Below, in pieces: positions 15,129 through 22,454 of a DNA stretch of 22,454 nt. Both the position numbers and the translations under genes were made by a program. A model generated the notes under the pieces. It saw only the letters and a list, made by a program, of their open reading frames with translations, searched no databases and had not been told where the DNA came from. The DNA comes from JABWCK01 sp043822385 (lineage in GTDB: Archaea; Micrarchaeota; Micrarchaeia; Norongarragalinales; Norongarragalinaceae). Every line of letters begins with the position of its first letter. The stretch's first letter is position 1. The DNA lies in the NCBI GenBank assembly GCA_043822385.1, contig JBDRBT010000018.1, positions 1 to 22,454 of the forward strand. Reading direction: 5' to 3'.

Positions 15129-17906
15129 ATGACGAAAATTGCTTTATTAATGTTGTTGGTTTTCGCTTCAATTGTTTTCGCTGAAACTACCCTTATTAAC
15201 GCAAATAAAGATGCTCGCGTAGAGTCTGCTTACCCGACTCAGAACTTTAACGGTAAAAACTTAGGTGTTGGTAGAGAGCTCTTTCCGGTTTCTTCTGATA
15301 AAAATACTTTTATAGGCTATTCATCGCAAATTGAGGGTTCTTGGGATTCAAATAGGGTTATAGACGAAGCAATGTGCAGGGTTTACTACGAAAATCATGC
15401 ACTGCAATATGCGACGGTTTACTTCAATACCGTTACTAGCGATTGGGATGAAAATACTATTACGTACTATACTCAACCTAACCTTGGTTACGTTATTTCT
15501 TCTAAAACTTACGATGATTTTACTAACAATCCACCTACTTTCACTTACGTTGACTGGAATTGCACGCAAGAATTTAGGACTGCTTACCAAAACAGCGCGC
15601 CGTTGAGAGTGGCATTTACCTTTTATGCTCCCGTGAGTAGTTTCCCGAATTACATTAACATGACTTCGAAAGAAAGCGGTACTTATGGGCCTCAAGTAGT
15701 GGTTGATTGGCACATTCCTATTCCGAACAGCCCGCCGAATTGCGAGTTTTATCCGCTTTCAGACCCGACTATTAACGAAACAATGAACCAGCAATTCGAC
15801 GCTTATTGCACTGATGCGGATAATGATGAGTTAACGTACAATTGGTTTGTTGATGAAGACTCGAGTCCTGTTGATTTTGACCAAGAGTATATTTTCCAAT
15901 CTGACTACACTTCTTCAGGAGTGCACGCTATTACCGTCAAAATTAGCGATGGAAATGTTTCGCACGAGGTTATACATTCGTGGGCTTTGAATGTTTTGAA
16001 TGTTAACCGGCCGCCTGTTTGTTCTGGCTTTACTCCAGCGAACGCTAACATGAATGAAGGTGAAACTAAAGAATTCGAGGCAGTGAATTGTTCTGATTCT
16101 GATGGTGACGAGATTTACTTTTCTTGGGACTTAGACCAACAACCCGTTGGAATGGACTGGGAAACATATTCTTATTATGCTAACTTTAATTCATCTGGGC
16201 AACATGCGGTGGCGATAAATGTTACTGATCCATATGGAGCGTTGTTGCAGCATTCTTGGAACTTTAATGTGCAGAATGCGTTCACGCCGAACTTTATTGC
16301 GGTTCAAAATGCTTCAAAGAAGGTTGGTTTGCCTTTCAATGTAAGTGTTGTTCTGAGTGAAGAGGCGCTAACTAATGGTATTGAGTTTGACTTGCGTTTC
16401 AACAAGAATGTTTTGAACGTAGTTTCGCTTTCACCAATTGACTGCGTAAACAGTTTCCTTGATTTTGATGGGAAAGAAGTTTTTGGTTTCGCTGACTACA
16501 ACAACACGGTTGGTTTGATTCGTTATCGCTGCGTGCGCATTAACGCGTCCGGCATTGCAGGGAATGGTTCTTTATTGAATATTACTTTCTCGGGTTTAGT
16601 TGCGGGTTCGAGTCAATTTTACTTTTCGAGTGTAAGTGTTTACGATGACGACGAGTACGATCCGCAGGACTTGGGTAATTACGATTACAAAAACGGTTTA
16701 GTTACTGTTCTTCCAAGTAGTTTGTCTTACTTGAATATTACGAGCAAGATTAAAGTGAATGCTTCAATTGCAACGCCTAGGCCTTATGTTACTCCCACGC
16801 CCACTCCAACGCCTACTCCAACACCTACCCCCGAGCCTTGGTTTTTTGATGGTTGGAGCGCAAGACTGCCGGTTAATGTAAGTGAAAACAAAGGAATAAC
16901 TCGTAATAATGAACCGATTGAGGTTTGCATTGACTTTGCATCTATTGCGCCAAGCAATAAGCCACTTAATTTCACTAAAGAAGCTAGATTGAGTATTAAC
17001 ACCAGCGATGGAGAGAAAGAGATTCCTAGCTTTGTTTACGATGAAGCTTACTCGAACGGCAAAGTTGATTTTGCTTGCGTTAAATTCCAGGTGAACGTTA
17101 GTTCTACTGCCGATTCGTCTCACGCTCAGAGGAACAAAACTAATTTCTTTGTTTACTGGAGTAATTCGAGTGTGGAGAAACCAGTTTACTTACCTGATTC
17201 GCAATTGAGGGCTTATTCTGCCGGGGTTGAGAACTCTAAAACAAACATTAGTTGGGCGGACGGACTTTACAAAGTTGGGGCGAGCGAACCAGGGATTTTC
17301 GTTTGGGATTGCAATGGGCCTTATGATTGCACCTCGTTTGTACCTTCAATTCGTAAAACTACTTTAAGCAATAATGGTGTTTTTGCTGCTGTGCAAACTG
17401 TTGGTGACGGGTCAAGTAAGAATGGAAGTACTTTCACGCTAAATAACACTATGGAGTGTTACGCTAATTATCCTTGGTGTAGTTTTGAAATGAATGTTAC
17501 TAGCGATCAATACCTTGCTGCTTTCTTTATGCGCATGTCCCCCGGTTCAGCAACTCTTTACAAGCCGTCAGTTGATGCTTTCTATGAATTTTCTAACGGG
17601 CCTTACGCTATTGAGAACGGGCGTGACACGCACAAGCTTTCTTTGCTTCCCCTTACGTACTCTCGCTTAAACATGACTTCTGAAAACGGGTCAGATTGGC
17701 GTTGGTCTGTGGGTTTTTTTAATAACAGTAACGAGTACTTTTGGAAGTCGGGTTCTTACACCTGGGAGTTTTATCCTTATGGAACATACGTGATTAACGG
17801 CTGGTGGGGCGAAGTTTATGGTAATTATTATGCTAACCAACAAACTGAAATGAAAGCGTTGTCTAATCCATTAACTTATTTCTTGAGCGAACCACAGTTT
17901 AAGTGA
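15129..17906 (+). CDS. Large secreted glycoprotein with DNRLRE-like, PKD-like and cohesin-like domains
   Basis: The 925-residue protein has a clear signal peptide (M-T-K-I-A-L-L-M-L-L-V-F-A-S-I-V-F-A). Domains in order: a DNRLRE-like beta domain (about 20-197, N-A-N-K-D-A-R-V near its start), two PKD-like domains (201-290 and 294-383, with D-A-D-N-D-E-L and D-S-D-G-D-E-I), a cohesin-like module (387-528: G-I-E-F-D-L-R-F-N-K-N-V-L, then G-N-G-S-L-L-N-I-T-F and N-G-L-V-T-V), a (Thr-Pro)7 linker at 555-568, and a C-terminal region that may start with a DUF2341-like domain (F-F-V-Y-W-S-N-S-S). I count about 28 N-x-S/T sequons, two to three times chance. No membrane anchor is visible at the C-terminus. 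The dockerin-bearing gene lies one base upstream, suggesting a binding pair outside the cell. Confidence 0.88.
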   Translation: MTKIALLMLLVFASIVFAETTLINANKDARVESAYPTQNFNGKNLGVGRELFPVSSDKNTFIGYSSQIEGSWDSNRVIDEAMCRVYYENHALQYATVYFNTVTSDWDENTITYYTQPNLGYVISSKTYDDFTNNPPTFTYVDWNCTQEFRTAYQNSAPLRVAFTFYAPVSSFPNYINMTSKESGTYGPQVVVDWHIPIPNSPPNCEFYPLSDPTINETMNQQFDAYCTDADNDELTYNWFVDEDSSPVDFDQEYIFQSDYTSSGVHAITVKISDGNVSHEVIHSWALNVLNVNRPPVCSGFTPANANMNEGETKEFEAVNCSDSDGDEIYFSWDLDQQPVGMDWETYSYYANFNSSGQHAVAINVTDPYGALLQHSWNFNVQNAFTPNFIAVQNASKKVGLPFNVSVVLSEEALTNGIEFDLRFNKNVLNVVSLSPIDCVNSFLDFDGKEVFGFADYNNTVGLIRYRCVRINASGIAGNGSLLNITFSGLVAGSSQFYFSSVSVYDDDEYDPQDLGNYDYKNGLVTVLPSSLSYLNITSKIKVNASIATPRPYVTPTPTPTPTPTPTPEPWFFDGWSARLPVNVSENKGITRNNEPIEVCIDFASIAPSNKPLNFTKEARLSINTSDGEKEIPSFVYDEAYSNGKVDFACVKFQVNVSSTADSSHAQRNKTNFFVYWSNSSVEKPVYLPDSQLRAYSAGVENSKTNISWADGLYKVGASEPGIFVWDCNGPYDCTSFVPSIRKTTLSNNGVFAAVQTVGDGSSKNGSTFTLNNTMECYANYPWCSFEMNVTSDQYLAAFFMRMSPGSATLYKPSVDAFYEFSNGPYAIENGRDTHKLSLLPLTYSRLNMTSENGSDWRWSVGFFNNSNEYFWKSGSYTWEFYPYGTYVINGWWGEVYGNYYANQQTEMKALSNPLTYFLSEPQFK
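16791..16832 (+). repeat. Seven Thr-Pro dicodon repeats (6-bp unit)
   Basis: Seven ACN-CCN units encode the linker after the cohesin-like module. Third positions vary as they do in the tract at 1242-1289. Confidence 0.9.
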
Positions 17907-17967
17907 TTAGTTTTAGAAAAATAGTTAAGTCTAAATTGGTTTCTTGTGTTTAATTAATGGTTTGAAA

Positions 17968-18510
17968 ATGGCGGAATTTACTAGGCGTTCTAAATTACCT
18001 GACTACCACCCGCGTTTTGTTGAATCATTGTTTAAAAAAAAGTTTCCTTTACCTGACGATCCCATTCTCAGGAAAGCAGTATTAGGTTTTACTGCGGGAG
18101 CTTCAATTCCTTTAGCTGGAAAAGAACGCGAGGAGTTTATAAAAAAATATTTTTTTGAGAAGCGCAGTGAAATAGCTGGAACAAAAGCCGTTTCGTTAGA
18201 ACCTAAGTTTCTTCGTTTTCCTTTGCTTGTTAGAGAGGGTGGTTTGGACTTAATTAATTTGATTGAAAAGATTAAGAATGGAAAGGAAGAGATGGGGGTT
18301 GTTAAGAATATTACTGAAAAACGTTATTCGCTTCTGCGCAATGCTTTAACGGGCTATAAGAATAAAGGATTTAGTTTTAAGGAAGCATTTGAAAAAACGC
18401 GTGCTGAAGCAGAATGTTTTAGTAATGCAAATCCTTTAGAACGCTATATTGATTTCTTGCTTTTGAGACACAAGCCTTTTCTTACAGAAGTAGAATCGTT
18501 GTTTAATTAG
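17968..18510 (+). CDS. Conserved-looking hypothetical protein, about 180 residues
   Basis: The ATG at 17968, preceded by GGTTTGAAA, is preferred over the in-frame ATG 24 bases upstream. The product starts M-A-E-F-T-R-R-S-K, is basic and largely helical, and has no signal peptide or membrane span. Possible conserved spots are P-D-Y-H-P-R-F-V-E near the start, F-T-A-G-A-S-I-P-L-A-G-K at about residues 49-60, and a Leu-rich C-terminus. I do not recognise the family. It lies 61 bases after the cohesin-like gene on the same strand, but as a cytoplasmic protein it need not belong with it. Its stop overlaps the stop of the convergent fibrillarin gene by four bases. Confidence 0.7.
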   Translation: MAEFTRRSKLPDYHPRFVESLFKKKFPLPDDPILRKAVLGFTAGASIPLAGKEREEFIKKYFFEKRSEIAGTKAVSLEPKFLRFPLLVREGGLDLINLIEKIKNGKEEMGVVKNITEKRYSLLRNALTGYKNKGFSFKEAFEKTRAEAECFSNANPLERYIDFLLLRHKPFLTEVESLFN

Positions 18511-19157
18511 ATTTTCTTTAAGTGGTAGAATTCGTGGTCTTTTTCAAAGGGATTTAAATCGAGTTCTTGAATTAACTCGAATTTTTCTTGTAGTTCGCGT
18601 TTGGCTTTAGCGTACGTTTTCTTCGGATCTACCGTCGAGTCAATTGACTGGGATTTTAACGCGAGTAAAGCGTGTCCTCCATCTTCAAGAAAGCGCGAGT
18701 TTTCAATCATTATTCTAGTTTGATCTCGGTCAGCTACGTCTTCAAAAACAACGTCTACTTTACCTACTTCCTCGTATTCCTCTGGCTTGCGTGCATCCGC
18801 GAGTATTGGCGCCATGTTTTCGCGTTTTTCGCAAACAGGAATCAAGCGCTGCATAGCTACTTTAGAAAACTCAACGCAGTAAACAAAACCTTTTCTTCCC
18901 ACTATGTCTGAAACGAATGAAGGCGTTACTCCTTGCGCTGCACCCAAGTACAATACGTTTGAACCTGGTTTTATAGGCAAGTCAAGCAAGCCTTTCTTGA
19001 TTGCTGCAGATAACTTGCTGTGGTTAGGATCCCAAACTCTGTATTCAATGCCTTTTTCCTTGAACGTGCTCTCGTTTTTTACGCGAAATCCAGGAATCAT
19101 GCTTTTAGTGCAAATCCAGTTGCTTGCTTCAAAAACGTTTTCAAAAATTTTCTTCAT
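18507..19157 (-). CDS. flpA: Fibrillarin-like rRNA/tRNA 2'-O-methyltransferase
   Basis: The 216-residue protein is the methyltransferase of the archaeal box C/D ribonucleoprotein, which uses guide RNAs to 2'-O-methylate rRNA and tRNA. Signature blocks are Y-R-V-W-D-P-N-H-S-K-L-S-A-A-I (39-53; most family members have Arg where this has His), L-Y-L-G-A-A-Q-G-V-T-P (69-79) for SAM, V-Y-C-V-E-F-S (92-98), V-D-V-V-F-E-D-V-A (134-142), and A-L-K-S-Q-S-I-D-S-T (166-175). The length is typical of archaeal fibrillarin. It lies downstream of nop5 with one small gene between, the usual operon partner arrangement. Its 3' end overlaps a convergent gene by four bases. Confidence 0.97.
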   Translation of the reverse strand: MKKIFENVFEASNWICTKSMIPGFRVKNESTFKEKGIEYRVWDPNHSKLSAAIKKGLLDLPIKPGSNVLYLGAAQGVTPSFVSDIVGRKGFVYCVEFSKVAMQRLIPVCEKRENMAPILADARKPEEYEEVGKVDVVFEDVADRDQTRIMIENSRFLEDGGHALLALKSQSIDSTVDPKKTYAKAKRELQEKFELIQELDLNPFEKDHEFYHLKKI

Positions 19158-19198
19158 TTTAAATAATTAGTTGTTTTAGTTATTATTAGCTTAAGGGT

Positions 19199-19429
19199 TT
19201 AACTTATTTCGTTTATTTTCTTTTGAATTATTTCCCTTCGCTTGAGCATTTTGATTTTCCAGCGAGTGTCTTCTAACACGCCGTTGGATTCACGTTTCAA
19301 CTCGCTTGGGTTAATGCTTTTTACTAGTGCTTTTACTCTTTGTTGCAGAGTTTGACGATAATTATTTTTTAAGTAGTCGTCGCACTTTTTTAATTCTTCT
19401 CTTAGTTTCTTTTTAAAATCAGATGTCAT
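19199..19429 (-). CDS. Small basic helical protein between nop5 and flpA
   Basis: The 76-residue frame lies in the same direction as nop5 and flpA, 29 bases after the first and 41 before the second. The product is very rich in Lys and Arg with periodic Leu and Ile, suggesting long helices; an example is W-K-I-K-M-L-K-R-R-E-I-I-Q-K-K-I. It has one Cys and no known motif. A real gene is favoured by its size in an otherwise tightly packed operon and by the absence of stops over the whole gap. An RNA-binding role connected with the C/D RNP is only inferred from position and charge. I see no strong ribosome binding site; the start could be leaderless or coupled. Confidence 0.55.
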   Translation of the reverse strand: MTSDFKKKLREELKKCDDYLKNNYRQTLQQRVKALVKSINPSELKRESNGVLEDTRWKIKMLKRREIIQKKINEIS

Positions 19430-19458
19430 TTATAAGTACTTATGTGTGAGCTTGCTCT

Positions 19459-20298
19459 TTAACGTTTGTAGTAAGGTCGTTTTAACGGTGGTTTCCAGTG
19501 GTGCTTCTTTTTTTCGGGTGCTTCATGAATTTGTTTCAAGCGTTTTTCAAAGTCGTTTTTTAGTTTTTCAACAATGTCGCGCTTCGTGTAGTAATCTGCT
19601 TTAGCTGCTATAGATATTTTTGCTGCTAGCGCGCGAGCTATTTTTCCTCGTTTTGATTCTGGCGCAGCGTTTACTGCTGGGTGCATGAATATTATTCCGT
19701 GTTTTGGTGGCAGAGTGTGTGACCGCAAGTGCTTGAATAAAGAGCGTTCTGCTCCAATAACTTGAATTGTTGAAGAAGGCATTTCAGCTAAGTTTTCCAG
19801 GCTTCCTGCCAAAGCAAGGAATCTTCCCGCTAAGTTAGCTCCTGCGAGAACGAAAACATTAGGCATTATTTCGCGAATGGTTTTTTCCAAGTAATCTTCA
19901 GACTCGCTTTTTAGCTTGCTTATTTCCCTGATTGTTGAAGCTAGCGTTTGCAGTGCTTTCTTGTCTTGAAGCGAAAAATCTGTTCCGAAACTGTTTTCTT
20001 TTCTCTCGAGTATCTTGAGGGCTTGTTTTTCGCCAAGTATTTCTTGAAGCTTATCGAATTCAAAGTCTTCCTTGCAGCCGAATTCAGCAAACAAGTTTAT
20101 TATTGCGTCGTCGTTTCCAGATATTTCCGGAAAATTAAGTCTAGCCCACTCTAGCATTCTTGAGTAAAGCAAGCTCTTGACTTTGTCTGTATCGTCAATG
20201 CATCTTATCGTTTGAATTGCTAGAATGTCTTTCCCAATTCCTTTTTTTATTTGCTTCTTGGCTTTTTCCAGGAACTTTTTTCGTGTATCTAACTGCAT
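19459..20298 (-). CDS. nop5: Nop5/Nop56-family box C/D RNP core protein
   Basis: The 279-residue protein bridges L7Ae-bound guide RNA and fibrillarin. The N-terminal part has R-M-L-E-W-A-R-L-N-F-P-E-I (47-59), a conserved element of the family. A coiled coil (about 80-140) serves for dimerisation. The Nop domain (about 145-235) is clear: M-P-N-V-F-V-L-A-G at its start, L-A-G-S-L (163-167), I-G-A-E-R-S-L-F-K-H-L (181-191) and P-P-K-H-G-I-I (197-203), then R-G-K-I-A-R (217-222). The tail is Lys/His/Pro-rich (K-K-K-H-H-W-K-P-P). It is short compared with proteins of about 400 residues in some archaea but near the compact forms known from others; the N-terminal fibrillarin-binding domain seems trimmed. 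It heads the nop5-small ORF-flpA operon. Confidence 0.95.
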   Translation of the reverse strand: MQLDTRKKFLEKAKKQIKKGIGKDILAIQTIRCIDDTDKVKSLLYSRMLEWARLNFPEISGNDDAIINLFAEFGCKEDFEFDKLQEILGEKQALKILERKENSFGTDFSLQDKKALQTLASTIREISKLKSESEDYLEKTIREIMPNVFVLAGANLAGRFLALAGSLENLAEMPSSTIQVIGAERSLFKHLRSHTLPPKHGIIFMHPAVNAAPESKRGKIARALAAKISIAAKADYYTKRDIVEKLKNDFEKRLKQIHEAPEKKKHHWKPPLKRPYYKR

Positions 20299-20353
20299 TT
20301 TAATAACCTTTGAATTATTATTATTCTTTGAACACTTATTTAAGGTTAATATA

Positions 20354-21853
20354 ATGAAGTCGTTTGACGAAGTAGTGAACTTGTGTGCCAGGCGGGGTTT
20401 AGTTTTCCCTACTAGTGAATTGTACGGGCCAGTAAGCGGTTTTTTTGAATACGCTTATTACGGCATTGAATTAAAGAGAAGATTAGAACAGTTGTGGTGG
20501 AAGCGTTTTGTTCAAGACCGTGATGACGTGGTTGGTTTAGACGGAGCGTTGCTTTTGCCTGAACGCGTTTTCAAGGCGTCAGGACACTTGCAGTACTTTA
20601 CTGACCCTTTAGTTGAATGCAGGAAGTGCAAGTCGCGTTTTCGGGTGGACGAGTTAGTTTCAGAAGAATTAAAACTCGATGTTGAAGGCTTGAGTGAAGA
20701 AAAATTAAGCGAGTTACTGCGAAAACACAAATTGTCTTGCTTGAAGTGTAAAGGCGAGTTGAGTGAAGCTAGGAATTTCAACTTGATGTTTGAGTCTAAG
20801 GCTGGTCCTGCTGAAGAATCGTTGAAAGTATTTTTGCGTCCTGAAACTGCTCAAAACATTTTTTTGGCGTTCAAGCAAATTACTTCTTTCTCTAGAAAAA
20901 AACTGCCTTTCGGCGTGGCGCAAGTGGGTCGTGCTTTCAGGAATGAGATTTCTCCGCGTAACTTTTTGTTTAGAACTCGCGAGTTCACTCAAATGGAGTT
21001 AGAGTATTTTGTTCACCCTAAAAAGAAAAACGATTTTTCCTTGACTGAAGAACAGTTGAGTGTTGAATTGCTTGTTTTGACTGCTGTAGAACAAGAAAAA
21101 AAGCACGCGGGTAAAAAGCTTTCCGTAAAAGAATTAGTTAGTGGAAAGATAGTGAAGAGCAAGGTAATGGCTTACTGGATTGCTGAATTCGCTTTGTTTT
21201 TCAAGGACTTGGGTTTAAGGAACTTGCGTTTGAGACAGCACACGCAAATTGAATTATCGCATTACTCGAAGGAAACGTTTGATTTCGAGTTTGAGTATCC
21301 CGGCATGGGTTGGCGGGAATTAATGGGTATTGCTGACCGCGGTGATTTTGATTTAGCTTCTCACTCGAAGGAATCCAAGAAAGATTTAAGCGTGATGGAT
21401 TTAGCTTCAGGAGAACGAGTGTTGCCTCACGTTATAGAGCCGTCACTGGGTTTGGATAGGTTGTTTTTTGCTTTGCTTACTGAAGCTTTCGACGAGAGGA
21501 CTGAAGGCGGGGAAAAGAAGAACTTGTTGCGTTTGAATGCTTTAGTTGCGCCAGTGCAAGTTGGTGTTTTTCCTTTAATGAAGAAAGATGGTTTGGCTGA
21601 GAAGGCGCGGGGAGTTTTTGATTTACTGAAGAAGGATTTCGTGTGCGAGTATGATGATGCGGGGAGTATTGGAAAGCGTTACGCTAGAATGGATGAAATT
21701 GGTTGTCCGTTCTGTATTACTATTGATTATGATTCTTTAGAAAATAATGACGTTACTTTACGTGACCGTGATTCTACAGTACAGCGGCGTGTTAATGTTA
21801 GCGAGTTGAGTGGAGAACTGCGTTCTTTGTTTGCAGGAAAGATAGGGGAGTAA
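20354..21853 (+). CDS. glyS: Glycyl-tRNA synthetase, archaeal/eukaryotic dimer type
   Basis: The ATG at 20354 gives the proper N-terminus M-K-S-F-D-E-V-V-N-L; the frame is open to 20225 but overlaps nop5 there. The protein is 499 residues, a compact class II synthetase. Visible are V-F-P-T-S-E-L-Y-G (17-25), two CxxC pairs (C89/C92 and C129/C132) forming a probable zinc site, L-R-P-E-T-A-Q (161-167), motif 2 G-R-A-F-R-N-E-I-S-P-R (192-202), G-W-R-E-L-M-G-I-A-D-R-G (319-330) and motif 3 E-P-S-L-G-L-D-R (362-369). The anticodon-binding domain starts near 391 and contains D-D-A-G-S-I-G-K-R-Y (434-443). It charges tRNA-Gly. A YIP1-like gene starts one base after the stop. Confidence 0.97.
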   Translation: MKSFDEVVNLCARRGLVFPTSELYGPVSGFFEYAYYGIELKRRLEQLWWKRFVQDRDDVVGLDGALLLPERVFKASGHLQYFTDPLVECRKCKSRFRVDELVSEELKLDVEGLSEEKLSELLRKHKLSCLKCKGELSEARNFNLMFESKAGPAEESLKVFLRPETAQNIFLAFKQITSFSRKKLPFGVAQVGRAFRNEISPRNFLFRTREFTQMELEYFVHPKKKNDFSLTEEQLSVELLVLTAVEQEKKHAGKKLSVKELVSGKIVKSKVMAYWIAEFALFFKDLGLRNLRLRQHTQIELSHYSKETFDFEFEYPGMGWRELMGIADRGDFDLASHSKESKKDLSVMDLASGERVLPHVIEPSLGLDRLFFALLTEAFDERTEGGEKKNLLRLNALVAPVQVGVFPLMKKDGLAEKARGVFDLLKKDFVCEYDDAGSIGKRYARMDEIGCPFCITIDYDSLENNDVTLRDRDSTVQRRVNVSELSGELRSLFAGKIGE

Positions 21854-21854
21854 A

Positions 21855-22364
21855 GTGTTGGGTTTTTTGTTTGAGAGCTTGGGTTATTGTGTAGAACCTG
21901 AAAAACTTGCTTTCAAGAAAAAAGAGGCGCGTCTTTACAAGGGCGTTTTATTGATTTCTAAGTATGCTGCTGTTTACGGGTTTTTTTTGGGTGTTGCTGT
22001 TGTTTTGTCTTTTTTCTTTCTAGTTGATTTTATTTCTTTGCCTTTTCCTTTCAGTGGGTTGTTAGGTATTCTTAGTTTTGTTGCTATTCCTTTGATTACT
22101 GTTTCTTTTATTGTTGTTTCAGTTGTTTTGAGTTTGGTTGTGAGTGGCTTGATTCACTTGATTGCCATGATTTTCGGTGGGCACGGTTCTTTTGAAGAAT
22201 TTTTTTACTTGAATAGCTTGCTTTACCCTTCTCTTTCAGTAATTACTTTTGCTTTGTTTTGCATTCCTTTTTTAGCTTCAGTAATTACCTTTTTATGGTA
22301 CTTGTACGTGCTTTATTTATACTTTAGAATCGTGCAGATAGTGCACAAAATATGGTTGGTTTGA
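21855..22364 (+). CDS. YIP1-like integral membrane protein, copy 1
   Basis: Starting at GTG one base after the glyS stop, this 169-residue protein has a 35-residue cytoplasmic N-terminus and about four or five hydrophobic segments. The central S-G-L-I-H-L-I-A-M-I-F-G-G-H-G-S (about 96-111) followed by F-E-E-F-F-Y-L-N resembles the conserved loop of the YIP1 superfamily, where a helix ends in F-G-G-x-G-S. In bacteria and archaea such proteins are of unknown function; in eukaryotes they act in membrane traffic. It is probably co-translated with glyS only because the genes are tight. A paralogous gene follows directly. Confidence 0.8.
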   Translation: MLGFLFESLGYCVEPEKLAFKKKEARLYKGVLLISKYAAVYGFFLGVAVVLSFFFLVDFISLPFPFSGLLGILSFVAIPLITVSFIVVSVVLSLVVSGLIHLIAMIFGGHGSFEEFFYLNSLLYPSLSVITFALFCIPFLASVITFLWYLYVLYLYFRIVQIVHKIWLV

Positions 22365-22365
22365 A

Positions 22366-22377
22366 GGTGGTTTTGAA
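22366..22377 (+). promoter_or_regulatory. Ribosome binding site of the second YIP1-like gene
   Basis: GGTGGTTTTGAA abuts the ATG at 22378 and begins right after the preceding stop codon. It is the third occurrence of this leader in the window, with one extra T compared with 286-296 and 8500-8510. Confidence 0.5.
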
Positions 22378-22454
22378 ATGATTGAGGAATTAAAGAACTC
22401 TTTTGATTATTGTATTGATCCTTTTAGTGTAGCTAATCGAAAGAAGGAAGCTGA
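22378..22454 (+). CDS. Start of a second YIP1-like protein, copy 2 (cut by window end)
   Basis: Only 25 codons are visible, beginning M-I-E-E-L-K-N-S-F-D-Y-C-I-D-P. Residues 5-25 align without gaps with residues 5-25 of the preceding protein (L-F-E-S-L-G-Y-C-V-E-P, then F-K-K-K-E-A), sharing Y-C-x-x-P and the K-K-E-A end. This points to a tandem duplicate of the YIP1-like gene. The membrane part lies outside the window. Confidence 0.7.
   Translation, partial: MIEELKNSFDYCIDPFSVANRKKEA

Noticed and set aside
20225..20353. Extended N-terminus of glycyl-tRNA synthetase
   Set aside because: The extension overlaps nop5 on the other strand and is not part of the family; ATG 20354 gives the conserved N-terminus.

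Overview
The window is a gene-dense, AT-rich piece of an archaeal chromosome. Archaeal markers include a family B DNA polymerase with a C-terminal PCNA-binding tail, type II methionine aminopeptidase, fibrillarin and Nop5 of the box C/D RNP, an archaeal/eukaryotic-type glycyl-tRNA synthetase, and a tRNA-Arg whose intron sits at the canonical 37/38 site. Short leaders, TATA-like boxes about 24-30 nt before starts, TTG/GTG starts and GGTG-type ribosome binding sites fit this. The small genes, large novel secreted proteins and compact versions of conserved enzymes suggest a DPANN-type lineage; that placement is inference.

Layout: (1) 1-1793, the tail of one probable surface protein and a complete Cys-rich secreted protein with a Thr-Pro linker and C-terminal membrane anchor. 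(2) 1797-5527, a small coiled-coil protein divergent from PolB, then MetAP. (3) 5665-8303, a probable ATP-grasp-like protein on the minus strand and a divergent multi-pass membrane protein. (4) 8350-8496, tRNA-Arg(UCG) with a 72-nt intron built from inverted copies of one 8-mer, followed after 14 nt by a GT-C-like membrane protein. (5) 10228-11813, minus strand, a split GT-C-like pair: a secreted domain and a membrane domain as two overlapping genes. (6) 11850-12479, a Trm9/ALKBH8-like methyltransferase. (7) 12536-17906, two large secreted proteins one base apart, the first ending in a two-loop dockerin-like module and the second carrying a cohesin-like module. (8) 17968-18510, an unrecognised protein. 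(9) 18507-20298, minus strand, nop5, a small basic ORF and fibrillarin. (10) 20354-22454, glyS and two tandem YIP1-like membrane proteins, the second cut by the window end.

The most interesting system is the adjacent dockerin and cohesin gene pair, which could assemble a non-cellulosomal complex on the cell surface. The cohesin protein is unusually rich in N-glycosylation sequons, and two GT-C-like loci lie within 7 kb upstream, so a glycosylated surface assembly is a reasonable hypothesis. The other unusual points are the palindromic tRNA intron, the split and reordered GT-C, the changed codon use inside the dockerin gene, and the small ORF between nop5 and fibrillarin.
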